Positions 33,576 through 42,699 of a stretch of 48,360 nucleotides of DNA are shown piece by piece. This DNA comes from Niabella sp. (lineage in GTDB: Bacteria; Bacteroidota; Bacteroidia; Chitinophagales; Chitinophagaceae). Position 1 is the stretch's first letter. Each line of letters begins with the position of its first letter. Both the position numbers and the translations under genes were made by a program. The stretch is from the NCBI GenBank assembly GCA_017744795.1, contig JAGIAQ010000017.1, forward strand, positions 1 to 48,360, given 5' to 3'. The notes below the pieces were generated by a model. It was not told the DNA's origin. It saw only the letters and a list, made by a program, of their open reading frames with translations, and did no database searches.

Positions 33576-35453
33576 TTACCATCCCGGGTTTTGACGGGTA
33601 ATGGAACTGTTTACATCTTTTTCGTTTTGCGGATAAGGGAACAGCTCATGCTTGCCGGGTTTAAAATTAGTAAAGGCCGGGTAAGGATAGGTGGTTCTTA
33701 TCGCCTGCGTCTTCGCATACGTATCTGCTATTTTAGCGCCCAGCAAATTCCAGCGTACCAAATCGGAGCGGCGCATGCCTTCAAAACACAATTCTTTAGC
33801 GCGTTCTGAAACCAGGGTATCTAAAAATTGTTGCTTCGTTAATCCTGTGGGAATATAAACCAGGTCCGTTGTAGGTTTGGCTGCCAGGGATGCGGTAATG
33901 ATAGCACCCGTACCACCACCGCCGGTTATCGTAACCGTAGGAGCAGATGTATAACCAAAACCGGGGTTATTTACCGTCAGTGCTGTTATCTTATTGCCCG
34001 TGCGCGTAGCAACAGTAGCCGATGCATAGTTACCGCCGCCGCCGCTCACCTGGAGGGTTGGATTGCTGGTATACCCCGTGCCGCCGTTGGTAATCGTAAA
34101 GCTGATCGCGCTTCCTGCCATATCAAGACCGTACGCTCTTCTCCGCACCTGGTTGATGGCATCAAGCGCAATGGCATTGGGACCTTCGTTCAATTCATTT
34201 TCTACTTCTGCACGCATCAGCAGCAGATCAGAATAACGCATCACCACACAGTTGATATCAGTGCTATTTTGCTCGCTTATAGAATTGGTCTGGTACTCGC
34301 GGCTCCATTTGCCGGGCGCCCAGTTTTGGTCGGCAGTGCTGGTTGTGGGATACGTACGGCTTCCATCAGCAGCCACCGTATACCTTGCTACGGCAAAGTC
34401 TTTTCTAAAGTCACCCGCCTGGTAACTGTCATAAAACGGGCGTACCGTAGCTTCTCTTAAATTGGTTGCCGTGTATATCCCCTTTGCCGTTTGGGGAGCG
34501 TTCCAGAATCCAAAACGGGATGAATTGGGCTGATCGCCGGCAGGATCCGCAACCGTATAAAGCGCTATTTGAAAAATACTTTCAGTTGGCTCCATATTAT
34601 GTTTACACTGATTGATGAACACCTGCGGATAGCTGGGATTCAGCTTATACGGATTGGCGGTCATAATATCATTGATCTGCGTTTGCGCAATGGTATAATA
34701 GTCCTTGTAATTAGCCGGCCGTTTCATGGTACCGTCCACTGCCAGCGAATACCCGCCCGCAAAAAGACAAACTCTTGCCAGCATTGCTTTTGCGCCCCAT
34801 TTATTGATCCGCTCATCAGTAGGAACATCCGTCGGGAGCAGATCAATCGCCTCCTGCATGTCTTTAATGATCTGCGTGTAGATCGTATACCGGTCGGTTA
34901 GTGTCCCTTTCAGATTATCACCCGCCTTGGATGAGGTCGTTTTAAAAGGCACATCGCCCCAGAAACGCACCAGCTCGGAATAATAAAACCCGCGCAAAAA
35001 TTTAGCCTCTCCTAAATTACGATTCAATAAAGCTTTTTGCGCATCGGTACCGGAAGTGAACTGGGCCATTTGCGGAATTTTTTCGATCACCACATTTGCC
35101 CGGTCAATTCCCTGGTACAATACGTTCCAGGTACTATAATAGATGTCCGTTTCCGGGATGCCCAGGTAGTGGGGAATGACGCGCCAGCTATCGACGCTGG
35201 TTCCTGAGATCTGGCTGATGTCGTTGTCGTTATCCAACACCATCGGCACATACCATCCATAACCCGAAAAATTGGATACCGACCCATATATACCCAAAGT
35301 GGCCATATATGCTTCATCTGTATTACTAAAAAAATTATCGCTGGTAAAATAGGAATACGCTTTGGTTTCCAGTGCTTTTTTGCAGGAACTTACGCCCAGC
35401 AAAGAGCCTGCAGTAAGCACCATCCATATAAAACTTCTTGATATCGTTCTCAT
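33576..35453 (-). CDS. SusD/RagB-family glycan-binding lipoprotein with inserted Gly-rich module (PUL2)
   Basis: A 625-residue surface lipoprotein; lipobox GVSSC gives lipid Cys24. The SusD fold is clear: GIDRANVVIEKI, GEAKFLRGFYYSELVRFWGDVPF, RYSDLLLMRAEVENE, ALDAINQVRRRAYGL, then SERAKELCFEGMRRSDLVRWNLLG and the C-terminal NSSITRQNPGW. Between the last two family blocks, about residues 446-528 (33870-34118) are extra. They are two copies of a Gly/Thr-rich unit, NGGTGYTSNPTLQVSGGGGN and NPGFGYTSAPTVTITGGGGT, a pattern known from phage tail and other surface beta-structures. Ordinary SusD proteins go directly from RRRAYGL to the SERAxELCFEG segment. It is 21 bases after SusC-2. It should capture heparan sulfate chains at the surface; the insertion may add binding surface. 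Confidence 0.93.
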   Translation of the reverse strand: MRTISRSFIWMVLTAGSLLGVSSCKKALETKAYSYFTSDNFFSNTDEAYMATLGIYGSVSNFSGYGWYVPMVLDNDNDISQISGTSVDSWRVIPHYLGIPETDIYYSTWNVLYQGIDRANVVIEKIPQMAQFTSGTDAQKALLNRNLGEAKFLRGFYYSELVRFWGDVPFKTTSSKAGDNLKGTLTDRYTIYTQIIKDMQEAIDLLPTDVPTDERINKWGAKAMLARVCLFAGGYSLAVDGTMKRPANYKDYYTIAQTQINDIMTANPYKLNPSYPQVFINQCKHNMEPTESIFQIALYTVADPAGDQPNSSRFGFWNAPQTAKGIYTATNLREATVRPFYDSYQAGDFRKDFAVARYTVAADGSRTYPTTSTADQNWAPGKWSREYQTNSISEQNSTDINCVVMRYSDLLLMRAEVENELNEGPNAIALDAINQVRRRAYGLDMAGSAISFTITNGGTGYTSNPTLQVSGGGGNYASATVATRTGNKITALTVNNPGFGYTSAPTVTITGGGGTGAIITASLAAKPTTDLVYIPTGLTKQQFLDTLVSERAKELCFEGMRRSDLVRWNLLGAKIADTYAKTQAIRTTYPYPAFTNFKPGKHELFPYPQNEKDVNSSITRQNPGW

Positions 35454-35474
35454 TATGTAAAATCTTTAAATAAA

Positions 35475-38400
35475 TTATAAGGATAAATTGACACCCGCTA
35501 CAAATGATCTTGCGCGTGGATAGGCGCTGAAATCTACGCCCGGCGTTAGCGGATTGTTCACCACACTTACCTCAGGATCGTAACCGGAGTATTTGGTAAA
35601 TACATGCAGGTTGTATCCGGTAATGTATATACGTGCATTCGCAATTTTTGCTTTTTTCAGAAGAAGTTTAGGCAGCGTGTACCCCAGGCTAACGGTGTTC
35701 AGTCTTAAAAACGACCCGTTTTCAACTAAGGTATTATACGGCCTGTCTGAAACAATACCTATATAGGAAGGAACTGTTTTTCCTTTATTCAACGCATCCA
35801 GTGCCGTAGGATCGGTTACCCGCTGACCGGTAGCATCAATCGTCATCCAGCGGTCGGCAAAGCGCGCTAAAGAGTTCTTATAATCCTGGCTTAAAGCCGC
35901 ATTGTTCAATACATTGGCATTATAAATATCATTACCCACGGTAAAATTCACGAAGGCGCTCAGATCAAACCCTTTGTAGGTAACTGTGTTATTGAACCCG
36001 CCCGTGTATTTAGGATTGGTATTGCCAATAATGGTACGGTCCGCATCCGTTATTTTGCCATCCGGTGTTCCATTAGGACCGCTGATATCTTTAAACTTCT
36101 GATAACCCGGCTGCACGGTGCGATTATCCTGAACTACACCCGATTTTAAAGTGTAGGTATTGGTAGCAGCATTATAATCAAAATCACTCACCTGGTACAA
36201 ACCATCAGTTACATATCCATAGATCATTCCCACCGGCTGGCCCACCTTCAGTATATAGTCGTTAATACTGGGATTGCTGTTGTAGCCGGTATAGCTGGGC
36301 AATACCATCGAGCTCTCGCCCTGGCTCAGCGACAGCACTTTTGTTTTGGGGAAGGAGATATTAAGACTGGAGCTCCAGCTAAAATCTGTTTTTTTAACGT
36401 TAACCGTGTTTAATGTAAACTCAAGGCCCTTGCTTGAGGTGCTTCCGATGTTTTGAAACTGGGTCACAAAACCTGAGCTTGAAGGGATGCGGCTATTGTA
36501 AAGCAGGTTCCGGGAACGGTTGTCATAAATTTCGGTTGTTAAGGTTATTCTTTGATTCAGAAAGCCCATATCGATCCCGATGTTGCGCCCTTCCGTTGCC
36601 TCCCATTTCAAATTGGGATTGGGAAGGTTATTTTCTGCTGCCGATATCACCACCGAATTGTTGAGGTTGTAGGAACCGGTACCATAAATACCTAACGCTG
36701 CATAGTTGGCAATCCGGTTATTACCCGTTAAGCCGTAACCCAAGCGTAGTTTTAAATCAGAAAAAACGGTATTGTTTTTCATGAAGTTTTCGTTGATGAT
36801 CCGCCATGCCAACGCTGCTGAAGGAAAATAGCCCCAGCGGTTGTTGGCGCCAAATTTGGAAGATCCATCAGCCCGCATCGTAGCCGTAAACAGGTATTTA
36901 TCCTTATAACTATAATTGGCCCGGGCAAAGTAAGACAGTAGTTTATCCTCTTCAGCATAGGAAGAAGGCGTACCCAATACCGTACCTAACGACAGGTTGT
37001 CCCATCCGCTGTTTACAGACGGAAAAGCGCTGGCGCTGGCGCTAAAATCTTCGTGATAGGTATATTGATATTCCTGACCTGCCATTACATCCACTTTGTG
37101 GTTCAATGCAAAAATTTTGCTGTAGGTAAGTGTGTTGCTATAAGTGAAACGAGGGTCCTTTGCCTGCGAAATACTGCCAAAAGGGCCACCGCTGCGGATC
37201 GCTGTAATCGACTCCTCGGTATTGAATTGTTTGACCTTCGTATCCTTGATCGTATAACCGATTACACCCCGGTACGTAAGGTCTTTGGTTAGTTTATATT
37301 GTGCCGTTGCATTCGCGTTCATTATATTAATGATGCCCTGCGTTAGCCTGGACCGGGCGCCAATTACCGGGCTTTGAAAAGTGGGAGCTCCTCCCGGGTT
37401 ATCCACCGGGTCCGTTTCATAATCGATCAGGGCATCATCCGAAGTATTCCTTCCGGCCACCGGACGGTATTGTAAAATAGTTTGCAATACAGCCAGGCGG
37501 GCATTACCGCCTGCAGCAGGCGACAACCCTTCAATTTTTTGATTGGAGTAACTTACCTGGGCATTAACAGTAAGTTTTTCACCTACTTTTTGATTCACTG
37601 AAAGTTTGCCGATGTTTTTGGTAGAAGCACTGTTCAGCATAATACCCTCGTCCTTATTCCTCGAAAAGAACATATTGATCTTTGTATCCTTGCTTCCGCC
37701 GTTTATGCTCACTTTGTGGTATTGATTGTACACCGTATTGCCAAAAGTTTCCTTTTGCCAATCTATACCGGGACGGTTACCATATAATAGTTGCAGCGAA
37801 TCGAAAGTCCCATACTGGCTGATAAAACTGGCGAGGCGGGTAGGATCACTCAGTGAACGCTCGTAGCTCAGCAATAAATACTGGTAGCCGTTCATTACAG
37901 GAATTTCCTTGGTGATGTGTTTGGCACCTACATAACCGTCGTAGTTTACGGATACTTTACCCGCCTTGGTTTGCTTGGTAGTGATCAGCACCACGCCATT
38001 ACCGCCACGGGCGCCGTAAATAGCAATCGCAGAAGCGTCTTTGAGCACATCCACTGATTCAATATCCGTAGGATCCAGGAAGCCAAGACCATCGGTCTGC
38101 GGCACCCCGTCTATTACGTACAGCGGCTGGTTACTTTGCGAAATAGAAGTTCCGCCACGTATTTTAATTACAGGATCGGCGCCCGGAGAACCGTCGTTCA
38201 TGGTTACCTGCACGCCGGCTAATCGCCCCTGCAGGGCCTGGCCCACATTCTGTACCGGAACTTTTGCCAGTTCGGCACCGCTTACGGAGCTAACGGCACC
38301 GGTAAGGTCTTTACGTTTTTGCGTTCCGTAACCAATAACCACCACCTGGTCCAGGCTCTTATCGGCTGCAATCAAACTGATGTTGAGCTGCTGGCGGTTA

Positions 38401-38651
38401 TCGACCGACACTTCCTTTGCTTCATACCCGATATGGGAAATGATCAGCACGGCGTTGGGAGCAGCCAGCAGGGAATACTGCCCGCTTTCGGCCGTTTGCG
38501 CCGCGCGGGAACTACCCTTTTCATTAACCGTGGCTCCAGCCAGAGGCTGGCCCGATCCGTCGGTAACGGTTCCTGTTACTTTAATGGTTTGTGCCGTCAG
38601 GCTACCGGAAATTGCCGTAAATAATAATAATAAAATAAAAGGTAACCTCAT
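35475..38651 (-). CDS. SusC/RagA-family TonB-dependent outer-membrane transporter (PUL2)
   Basis: 1058 residues from ATG 38651, which gives the signal peptide MRLPFILLLLFTAISGSLTAQ. The frame stays open to an ATG at 38771, and many Chitinophagaceae SusC proteins are annotated with such longer leaders, so the longer form cannot be excluded. Domains: CarboxypepD_reg-like (about 24-100), SusC hallmark LDQVVVIGYGTQKRKDLTGAV, plug (with PLYVIDGVPQT and ARGGNGVVLITTK), beta-barrel to the terminal strand SFVAGVNLSL. With SusD-2 it should import heparan/heparin oligosaccharides into the periplasm. It is the first gene of the ten-gene minus-strand operon and divergent from the GH88/PL12 unit across a 592-base region. 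Confidence 0.93.
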   Translation of the reverse strand: MRLPFILLLLFTAISGSLTAQTIKVTGTVTDGSGQPLAGATVNEKGSSRAAQTAESGQYSLLAAPNAVLIISHIGYEAKEVSVDNRQQLNISLIAADKSLDQVVVIGYGTQKRKDLTGAVSSVSGAELAKVPVQNVGQALQGRLAGVQVTMNDGSPGADPVIKIRGGTSISQSNQPLYVIDGVPQTDGLGFLDPTDIESVDVLKDASAIAIYGARGGNGVVLITTKQTKAGKVSVNYDGYVGAKHITKEIPVMNGYQYLLLSYERSLSDPTRLASFISQYGTFDSLQLLYGNRPGIDWQKETFGNTVYNQYHKVSINGGSKDTKINMFFSRNKDEGIMLNSASTKNIGKLSVNQKVGEKLTVNAQVSYSNQKIEGLSPAAGGNARLAVLQTILQYRPVAGRNTSDDALIDYETDPVDNPGGAPTFQSPVIGARSRLTQGIINIMNANATAQYKLTKDLTYRGVIGYTIKDTKVKQFNTEESITAIRSGGPFGSISQAKDPRFTYSNTLTYSKIFALNHKVDVMAGQEYQYTYHEDFSASASAFPSVNSGWDNLSLGTVLGTPSSYAEEDKLLSYFARANYSYKDKYLFTATMRADGSSKFGANNRWGYFPSAALAWRIINENFMKNNTVFSDLKLRLGYGLTGNNRIANYAALGIYGTGSYNLNNSVVISAAENNLPNPNLKWEATEGRNIGIDMGFLNQRITLTTEIYDNRSRNLLYNSRIPSSSGFVTQFQNIGSTSSKGLEFTLNTVNVKKTDFSWSSSLNISFPKTKVLSLSQGESSMVLPSYTGYNSNPSINDYILKVGQPVGMIYGYVTDGLYQVSDFDYNAATNTYTLKSGVVQDNRTVQPGYQKFKDISGPNGTPDGKITDADRTIIGNTNPKYTGGFNNTVTYKGFDLSAFVNFTVGNDIYNANVLNNAALSQDYKNSLARFADRWMTIDATGQRVTDPTALDALNKGKTVPSYIGIVSDRPYNTLVENGSFLRLNTVSLGYTLPKLLLKKAKIANARIYITGYNLHVFTKYSGYDPEVSVVNNPLTPGVDFSAYPRARSFVAGVNLSL

Positions 38652-39243
38652 GGCAGGTTTCAATTTTAAACAGGGTGAAGGGATCTTTTTAACTTGTACT
38701 TCATGGGGTACCTTTGTACCCGGTTGCGGGGAACCGCAGTTTAATTGGTTTTCTATCATAACAAATGGCATAATCTATACTCGTTTTTTGGATATTCTTG
38801 TCAATAATTCCGAATAGCAGTTGCTGCAGTTCAATCGTAAAATTTTACGGCAACAATCAAAACAATAAAGATCCGGTACTCAAAAGCCGACAAATTGTCG
38901 CAGGTGTTTATCTCTCTAAACCATCGCCTGTTCAACCTGCTGCCGGATTCCGGAAGAACCGCTTTCTTCTTTATAAATGTAGCATGGCTTTATCCGGAGC
39001 GGTTTAAAAATGGGTTTTTCTTTTTTCGATCTGGGTTATTTTTCCGGTTTTTTTTGCCCGGGAGATGGGATAAAAATATTATTGTGCTGATAATCAATAT
39101 ATTAATATTTTATCAGGAATTCAGGCATCGTCCTTCGGTATTTAGCATCTGAATAAAATTTCATCCAGTTTTAAAATATTAAAATCAATATTGAAACCCC
39201 CACGGCAGGTGCCGGCTTATTTTTATTCAAATTTTAAAAGCAG
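38652..39243. promoter_or_regulatory. divergent control region between SusC-2 and GH88 genes
   Basis: A 592-base spacer that should carry the promoters for both halves of the heparin locus and the HTCS binding sites. About the first 120 bases may be a long SusC-2 leader. AT-rich DNA dominates 39070-39230. AACCGCT (38958-38964) and AGCGGTT (38998-39004) are a 7-base inverted repeat, and TCCGGA occurs twice close by. I found no clear TTTG/TAnnTTTG pair on either strand, and no gene: the small open frames here lack convincing starts or family resemblance. Confidence 0.45.
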
Positions 39244-40452
39244 ATGAAAAAACGATTTAATGCCATTATTGCAGTAGTTATTCTTTTCGCTCCGGTATCC
39301 GTCCGCGCGCAATCCGCTACCGCAAAAGATTGGTTTCGCCACGCCATTTATACCGTTCAGCAGCAATTGACCCAGGCCGCAGCAACGTATACACCCGGCC
39401 AGAATCCGCGCTCGGTAAACCCCGACGGAACGGTAAGACTGGCGCCTAAAACAGACTGGACCACCGGTTTTTTCCCCGGTTCCCTCTGGTATGGGTATGA
39501 ACTGACGGGCGATAAAAAACTGGAAACGGCCGCCAAACGGTTTACGCTTGCCCTGGACTCCATTCGTTATATAACCAAAACACATGACCTTGGATTTATG
39601 CTTTATTGCTCTTACGGCAATGCCTGGCGCATTACGAAGGACCAGGAGTACCTGCCCGCACTGAAAGACGGCGCCCAACATCTGTTTGACCGGTTCAGCC
39701 CCAAAACCGGGGTGATCCGCTCCTGGGATTTTGGTCCCTGGAAAAACCCGGTGATCATCGATAATATGATGAACCTTGAATACCTGTACTGGGCCGGGGC
39801 ACAATTTAAACAACCCAAATATGCCAATGCCGCCAATACGCATGCTTTAACGACTATGAAAAATCATTATAGAAAAGACTATAGTTCCTATCATGTGGTG
39901 GATTATGATCCGGCCACGGGAAAAGTACTCAGCAAAGGAACGCACCAGGGCCTTGCCGATGAATCTGCCTGGGCACGGGGGCAGGCCTGGGGGCTTTATG
40001 GGTATATTATGTGTTACAATAATAGCAGCAACCCACAGTTTTTACAGCAGGCACAGCATATCGCTCAATTTATAATGACACATCCGCGAATGCCGAAAAA
40101 TAAAGTTCCCGTATGGGATTTTGACGTGCATAATGCGCTGGACCCTGATGGCCGCGCGCCGCGCGATGCTTCGGCTGCTGCGGTTATTGCCTGCGGGCTG
40201 CTGGATTTAAGCCAGCGGGTACCCGACGGTAAAAAATATGCAGATTACGCTGAAGACATTTTAAAAAGCCTTTCTTCGGCTGATTTCCTGGCAAAACCCG
40301 GCGAAAATCATTTTTTCATTTTGAAGCATAGCGTGGGCGCTTTTTTATATAATTCAGAAGTGGATACGCCCCTTGATTATGCAGACTATTATTATCTTGA
40401 GGCGTTAAAAAAATATGCTGCGCTGAATAAAATTGCGCTGCCGCTGCAATAA
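39244..40452 (+). CDS. GH88 unsaturated glucuronyl hydrolase
   Basis: 402 residues with a Sec signal peptide (ending SVRAQS, about residue 24) and an (alpha/alpha)6 barrel. GH88 marks: TDWTTGFFPGSLWYGYEL, THDLGFMLYCSYG with Asp115, IIDNMMNLEYLYWA with Asp173, and HQGLADESAWARGQAWGLYGY. Asp115 and Asp173 correspond to Asp88 and Asp149 of Bacillus UGL, which hydrate the C4-C5 double bond left by lyases so the unsaturated uronate falls off as a keto acid. It resembles the heparin glycuronidases of Pedobacter heparinus and BT4658. It is periplasmic, and acts on disaccharides made by PL12, PL13 and PL15, probably after 2-O-desulfation. It is the first of a two-gene unit, 137 bases before PL12. Confidence 0.95.
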   Translation: MKKRFNAIIAVVILFAPVSVRAQSATAKDWFRHAIYTVQQQLTQAAATYTPGQNPRSVNPDGTVRLAPKTDWTTGFFPGSLWYGYELTGDKKLETAAKRFTLALDSIRYITKTHDLGFMLYCSYGNAWRITKDQEYLPALKDGAQHLFDRFSPKTGVIRSWDFGPWKNPVIIDNMMNLEYLYWAGAQFKQPKYANAANTHALTTMKNHYRKDYSSYHVVDYDPATGKVLSKGTHQGLADESAWARGQAWGLYGYIMCYNNSSNPQFLQQAQHIAQFIMTHPRMPKNKVPVWDFDVHNALDPDGRAPRDASAAAVIACGLLDLSQRVPDGKKYADYAEDILKSLSSADFLAKPGENHFFILKHSVGAFLYNSEVDTPLDYADYYYLEALKKYAALNKIALPLQ

Positions 40453-40480
40453 GCGCTCATTAATATTGAGCTGTCTCACA

Positions 40481-40559
40481 AATAGCCGGGAAGGTGGTGA
40501 GGCGGTAGTTGAAAATATTGCCTTCCCGCTTTTCCGGCTTACCGGCTATTGATACCGCC
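40481..40559 (+). other. structured intercistronic region between GH88 and PL12
   Basis: Three sets of complementary arms lie in 79 bases: AATAGCCGG (40481-40489) with CCGGCTATT (40542-40550), GGGAAGG (40488-40494) with CCTTCCC (40521-40527), and GGCGGTA (40501-40507) with TACCGCC (40553-40559). The first two sets nest; the third crosses them, so alternative folds are possible. It may tune PL12 expression relative to GH88 or be a dispersed palindromic repeat. Confidence 0.45.
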
Positions 40560-40589
40560 ACATTTGTATAAATATTAAAATCATTTATA

Positions 40590-42569
40590 ATGATCATAAA
40601 GAAAATATTACCCACTATTTTATTAATAGCGTTCTTTTGCGCCAGTCATGCACAGCAACCCGCGCTTAATAAATCCGCTTTTGCGATCCTGAACCTGGAC
40701 TACCCGGGACTGGAAAAAGTTAAAGCCGATGTGCAGGCGCAGCACTACGACGCTGCCGCAACCGCCCTGCTTGCCTATTATAAAAAGAAAAGCAACAGCA
40801 GGGAGCCGGATTTTAGCGCCGCTGAAGAAGACGTGGATCTGAGCCGCCCCATTGATAAGGCCACCCGCGCAGCAGCTGACAGCGCTTTGCTGCATAAATT
40901 TCAACCGCATAAGGGCTATGGCTTTTTTTACTACGGTAAGGATATCAACTGGCAATACTGGCCGGTGAAGGACAATGAAGTACGCTGGCAGCTGCACCGG
41001 GTTAAATGGTGGCAGTCTATGGCACTGGTGTACCGGGCAACAAAGGACGAGCACTACGCGAAAGAGTGGATGTACCAGTTTTCCGACTGGGCTAAAAAAA
41101 ACGCAAAAGGTCTGTCCCAGGACAATGATAAATATGCCTGGCGTCCATTGGAGGTATCGGACCGCATCTTAAACCTGGCGCCCACTTTCAATATATTTGT
41201 GCATTCCCCCAATTTTACACCCGCTTTTTTGATGGAGTTTCTTAACAACTATCATCAGCAGGCCGATTATTTGTCCGGCAATTATGCCGAAAGGGGCAAT
41301 CACCGCCTGTTTGAGGCGCAGCGGGTGCTTTTTGCCGGGGTTTCGTTCCCCGAATTCAAAAGGGCCGAGGCCTGGAGAAACAGTGGCGTCGCCATTCTGA
41401 ATGATGAAATAAAAAAGCAGGTGTACCCGGACGGCGTACAATGGGAACTTTCGCCCAATTATCATGTAGCGATGATCAATACTTTTCTGAGCGCACTTCG
41501 TTCCACGCAACAGGCAGGGATGGAGCATGTGTTTCCTGCAAGTTATAAGCAAACGGTTGAGAACATGATCCTGGCAACCATAAACTTTTCCTTCCCGGAT
41601 TATACCTACCCGGTTTTCAGTGATGCCAAGCTGGTGGAAAAATCGGCAATGCTGAAGGACTACTCCCGATGGGCAAAGGCCTTTCCCGAAAATGAAGTCC
41701 TGCAGTATTATGCTACGGATGGCAAAAAAGGTAAACAACCGTCTTTTCTTTCACATGGTCTTACCAGCGCCGGCTTTTATACCTTCCGGAACGGATGGAA
41801 CAATACTTCTACTGTAATGGTATTAAAAGCCAGCCCTCCGGGAGAATTTCATGCACAGCCGGATAATGGTACTTTTGAGCTTTGGGTCAAAGGCCGCAAT
41901 TTCACCCCCGATGCAGGTTGTTACGTATACGCAGGCGATTCCACGATCATGAAACTCCGCAACTGGTACCGGCAAACCCGTGTGCACAGCACTTTAACGC
42001 TCAACAATGAAAATATGGTGATCACCAAAGCGAAGCTGCAGCAATGGAAAACAGGAAAAGACCTTGACATACTGACCTATACCAATCCCAGTTACCCCAC
42101 ATTGAACCATCAGCGGAGCGTGTTATTCATTGATCAAAAGTATTTCCTGATCATCGACCGCGCTATCGGAAGCGCGACTGGTACTGTAGGTGTGCATTTT
42201 CAGCTTAAAGAAAACAGCAATCCCGTTTTTGACGAACAGCAGCACAGCGTATATACCACTTTCAGCGATGGCAATAACCTGCTGATCCAAAACCTGAATA
42301 AAGAGCCTGTTGTATTACAAAAAGAAGAAGGAAAAGTGTCCTATTCTTACCGCCAGGAATTAGAGCGTCCGGCTTTCGTTTTTGAAAAATCAAAATCGGC
42401 AGAAGCGCCACAGACCTTTGTTACAATACTGTATCCATATGATGGTCTGAAAGCGCCAAACATCAGTTTAAAAGAAAACGCATCTAATAATTATGATACT
42501 GGAGCTCTTTCTCTGATCCTGACAATTGACGGCAAACCGAAAGATATTACAGTCAGCTTAGTAAAATAA
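40590..42569 (+). CDS. hepC: heparin-sulfate lyase III (heparinase III, PL12)
   Basis: 659 residues, the same length as Pedobacter heparinus heparinase III, and it matches that protein from end to end. Signal peptide (MIIKKILPTILLIAFFCASHAQ), alpha/alpha barrel (about 30-370: REPDFS, PIDKATR, FQPHKGYG, KDNEVRWQLHRVKWW, DRILNLAPTF, RGNHRLFEAQ), then beta-sandwich domain (KASPPGEFHAQPDNGTFEL, LRNWYRQTRVHSTLTL, TYTNPSYPTLNHQRSVLF). Catalytic residues align by a constant offset of three: Asn237, Tyr291 and His421 for Asn240, Tyr294 and His424. The reaction is beta-elimination of low-sulfated heparan sulfate at GlcNAc/GlcNS-GlcA linkages. It complements PL13, which prefers highly sulfated heparin. 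It is second in the plus-strand unit after GH88, and a clear terminator follows. Confidence 0.96.
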   Translation: MIIKKILPTILLIAFFCASHAQQPALNKSAFAILNLDYPGLEKVKADVQAQHYDAAATALLAYYKKKSNSREPDFSAAEEDVDLSRPIDKATRAAADSALLHKFQPHKGYGFFYYGKDINWQYWPVKDNEVRWQLHRVKWWQSMALVYRATKDEHYAKEWMYQFSDWAKKNAKGLSQDNDKYAWRPLEVSDRILNLAPTFNIFVHSPNFTPAFLMEFLNNYHQQADYLSGNYAERGNHRLFEAQRVLFAGVSFPEFKRAEAWRNSGVAILNDEIKKQVYPDGVQWELSPNYHVAMINTFLSALRSTQQAGMEHVFPASYKQTVENMILATINFSFPDYTYPVFSDAKLVEKSAMLKDYSRWAKAFPENEVLQYYATDGKKGKQPSFLSHGLTSAGFYTFRNGWNNTSTVMVLKASPPGEFHAQPDNGTFELWVKGRNFTPDAGCYVYAGDSTIMKLRNWYRQTRVHSTLTLNNENMVITKAKLQQWKTGKDLDILTYTNPSYPTLNHQRSVLFIDQKYFLIIDRAIGSATGTVGVHFQLKENSNPVFDEQQHSVYTTFSDGNNLLIQNLNKEPVVLQKEEGKVSYSYRQELERPAFVFEKSKSAEAPQTFVTILYPYDGLKAPNISLKENASNNYDTGALSLILTIDGKPKDITVSLVK

Positions 42570-42593
42570 ATAGATCTGTTTCAGCGGTACGAA

Positions 42594-42624
42594 AAACACG
42601 GGCGGGCTTTCTGTCCGTGTTTTA
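42594..42624 (+). terminator. rho-independent terminator after heparinase III gene
   Basis: AAAACACGG (42594-42602) pairs perfectly with CCGTGTTTT (42616-42624) over a 13-base loop, 24 bases after the PL12 stop. The right arm ends in TTTT, giving the U-run on the plus-strand transcript. It ends the GH88-PL12 unit and may also serve the minus strand. Confidence 0.7.
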
Positions 42625-42699
42625 TATGTATCAGAAAGCTTTTCTCAAGATTTTAATTTGCAATCAGAAAACAGAAGTAATATCACAGCTGGCAGCTGG

